6,376 bases of DNA from Chloroflexota bacterium (GTDB lineage: Bacteria; Chloroflexota; Dormibacteria; Dormibacterales; Dormibacteraceae). This document shows positions 4,959 through 6,376 of this stretch, in pieces. Below the pieces are notes generated by a model. The model saw nothing but the letters and a program-made list of their open reading frames with translations. It searched no databases and was not told the DNA's origin. Each line of letters begins with the position of its first letter. Position 1 is the first letter of the stretch. Location of the stretch: assembly GCA_003446775.1 (NCBI GenBank), contig DMCH01000053.1, positions 20,069 to 26,444 of the forward strand, in the 5' to 3' direction. A program made the position numbers and the translations under genes.

Positions 4959-6376
4959 GTGGCAATAGTCACGAAGAACGTTGAGGTCGCCGACAAGCGG
5001 CTTTCGATCGAAACCGGCCGGGTGGCCGAGCAGGCGAACGGTGCGGTCGTAATACGACAGGGCGACTCGGTCGTCTTGAGCACCGCCGTGATGGCGAAGG
5101 AGCCTCGAGAGGGAATCGACTGGTTCCCGCTCACCTGCGATTACGAGGAGAAGCTCTACGCGGCGGGCAAGATTCCCGGCGCCTTCATGCGCCGCGAAGG
5201 CAGGCCGAGCGAAGCCGCCATCATCGCGTCGCGTCTCACCGACCGGCCGCTGCGACCGCTGTTCCCCGATGGGTTCCGGCTTGACGTCCAGGTGGTGTCG
5301 ACCGTGCTTTCGGTCGATCAGGAAAACGACCCGACCATCCTGAGCATCAACGGTGCGTCGACCGCGCTGGTGATCTCGGACATCCCGTTCGCGGGACCGG
5401 TCGGAGCCGTCCGCATGGGCCACCTTGACGGCCATCTCATCGTCAACCCGCCCATGTCGCGCATCGGCGAATCCGAGCTCGACCTCGTCGTCGCCGGCAC
5501 CGCGGACGCGATCCTCATGGTGGAAGCGGGGGCCAAGGGCGTGACCGAGCAGGTCGTGCTGGAGGCGCTCGAGATGGCGCACGAGGCGATCAAGCAGGTG
5601 TGCGCCGGGCAGCTCGAGCTGCAGCGCGAGGTCGGCAAGCCGAAGTTCGAGTACACCCCGCCGCCATTTCCGGCCCAAATCGTCGAGGTGGTGAGCGAGT
5701 ACCTCGCCCTGCGCCTCGACCAGGCCGCGTTCAATCCCGACAAGGCTGCCCGCGAGGCGGCGGTCAACGAGCTGCGCAAGCGCACCATCGCCGAGCTCGG
5801 CGAGCGCTTCCCAGAGCACGCGGACATCCTCGGCAAGCTGTTCGACAAGAAGGTCAAGGACCGCGTCCGTCAGCGGATCATCGAGGAAGGAGTGCGCCCG
5901 GATGGTCGCGGCCTCAAGGATGTCCGCCAGATCACCGTCGAGGTTGGGGTGCTCCCACGCACGCACGGCTCCGGTTTGTTCACCCGAGGCCAGACCCAGG
6001 CGCTGACGATCGCAACCCTCGGCTCGATGTCCGACCAGCAGAAGCTGGATGGACTTTCCCTGGACGAGTTCAAGCGCTACATGCACCACTACAACTTCCC
6101 ACCGTTCTCAGTCGGCGAGGCTCGACCGCTGCGCGGCCCCGGTCGCCGTGAGATCGGCCACGGAGCGCTCGCCGAGCGAGCCCTGCTCGCTGTCATCCCT
6201 TCGGTCGACGAGTGGCCCTACACGATGCGTCTGGTCTCGGAGATCCTCAGCTCCAACGGGTCCACGTCGATGGCTGCTGTATGCGGCTCGACGCTTTCAC
6301 TCATGGACGCCGGCGTTCCCATCAAGGCCCCAGTCGCGGGCATCGCGATGGGCCTGGTGACACGCGAGGGCAAATT
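4959..6376 (+). CDS. pnp: Polyribonucleotide nucleotidyltransferase (PNPase), 3'-truncated
   Basis: PNPase degrades RNA 3' to 5' by phosphorolysis and can add nucleotides; it is a trimer and a degradosome component in many bacteria. The 472 visible codons (plus 2 nt) cover the first RNase PH domain (about 10-210; LYAAGKIPGAFMRREGRPSE, DRPLRPLFP, QENDP), the helical linker (about 235-325; VKDRVRQRIIEEGVRPDGRG follows) and much of the second RNase PH domain. There, NFPPFSVGE and RREIGHG.LAERAL are typical, and SSNGSTSM at 431-438 is the phosphate-binding segment. The window ends at VAGIAMGLVTREGK, just before the catalytic aspartates (E. coli Asp486, Asp492), so those and the KH and S1 RNA-binding domains lie outside. 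The FFRR RNA-contact motif reads FMRR (76-79). The start is GTG with GGAGG 7 nt upstream. The gene is probably transcribed from the rpsO promoter and controlled through the intergenic structures. Confidence 0.97.
   Translation, partial: MAIVTKNVEVADKRLSIETGRVAEQANGAVVIRQGDSVVLSTAVMAKEPREGIDWFPLTCDYEEKLYAAGKIPGAFMRREGRPSEAAIIASRLTDRPLRPLFPDGFRLDVQVVSTVLSVDQENDPTILSINGASTALVISDIPFAGPVGAVRMGHLDGHLIVNPPMSRIGESELDLVVAGTADAILMVEAGAKGVTEQVVLEALEMAHEAIKQVCAGQLELQREVGKPKFEYTPPPFPAQIVEVVSEYLALRLDQAAFNPDKAAREAAVNELRKRTIAELGERFPEHADILGKLFDKKVKDRVRQRIIEEGVRPDGRGLKDVRQITVEVGVLPRTHGSGLFTRGQTQALTIATLGSMSDQQKLDGLSLDEFKRYMHHYNFPPFSVGEARPLRGPGRREIGHGALAERALLAVIPSVDEWPYTMRLVSEILSSNGSTSMAAVCGSTLSLMDAGVPIKAPVAGIAMGLVTREGK

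Noticed and set aside
4945..4968. Seven-codon mini-ORF (ATG at 4945) whose start overlaps the pnp SD and whose stop lies past the pnp GTG
   Set aside because: It has no SD of its own and its peptide is not recognisable; the ATG arises from the CAT loop plus GGAGG. It is probably chance, though it could in principle affect initiation at the pnp GTG.
4905..6089. Long open frame of 394 codons on the - strand
   Set aside because: It lies antisense to pnp, its composition is Arg/Leu/Asp-rich as expected from the complement of a high-GC gene, and it has no recognisable domain. It is a shadow frame.

Overview
The window is a high-GC bacterial chromosome segment in which all six recognisable genes lie on the + strand, with little intergenic space. 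No ribosomal RNA gene, tRNA, CRISPR array, transposase or phage gene was seen. The wording of the PNPase and S15 proteins, the GC content, the heavy use of GTG/TTG starts and the leaderless-looking promoters suggest a soil-type Chloroflexota or Dormibacterota-like bacterium, with Actinomycetota as the next candidate. This placement is inferred from recollection of protein families, not from a search.

Region 1 (1-2979) is a tightly packed lipid and glycerophosphate cluster. It holds the C-terminal part of a GlpB-like glycerol-3-phosphate dehydrogenase subunit, an alkyldihydroxyacetonephosphate synthase (AGPS)-family flavoprotein that keeps its catalytic Tyr and His motif, and a YegS/DgkB-type diacylglycerol kinase. 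The first two genes overlap by 4 nt (GTGA) and the second and third are 1 nt apart, so the three are almost certainly co-transcribed and translationally coupled. Together they could interconvert glycerol-3-phosphate and DHAP species, form or exchange an ether bond on acyl-DHAP, and phosphorylate a glycerolipid. The order AGPS-like flavoprotein followed by lipid kinase also occurs in mycobacteria, next to a glycerol-3-phosphate dehydrogenase. This is the most biologically interesting part of the window: a candidate bacterial ether-lipid module.

Region 2 (2980-4504) is a gamma-glutamyltranspeptidase-like Ntn hydrolase without a signal peptide. It appears to have its own promoter, whose -10 box lies so close to the GTG that the mRNA would be leaderless.

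Region 3 (4505-6376) is the conserved rpsO-pnp pair (ribosomal protein S15 and polynucleotide phosphorylase), with pnp running off the right end. rpsO starts with TTG about 5 nt after its predicted transcription start. The 146-nt rpsO-pnp gap carries no canonical terminator. It holds two mutually exclusive hairpins and a small hairpin that fully occludes the pnp Shine-Dalgarno sequence, suggesting post-transcriptional control of PNPase. None of the five genes whose start is visible uses ATG.
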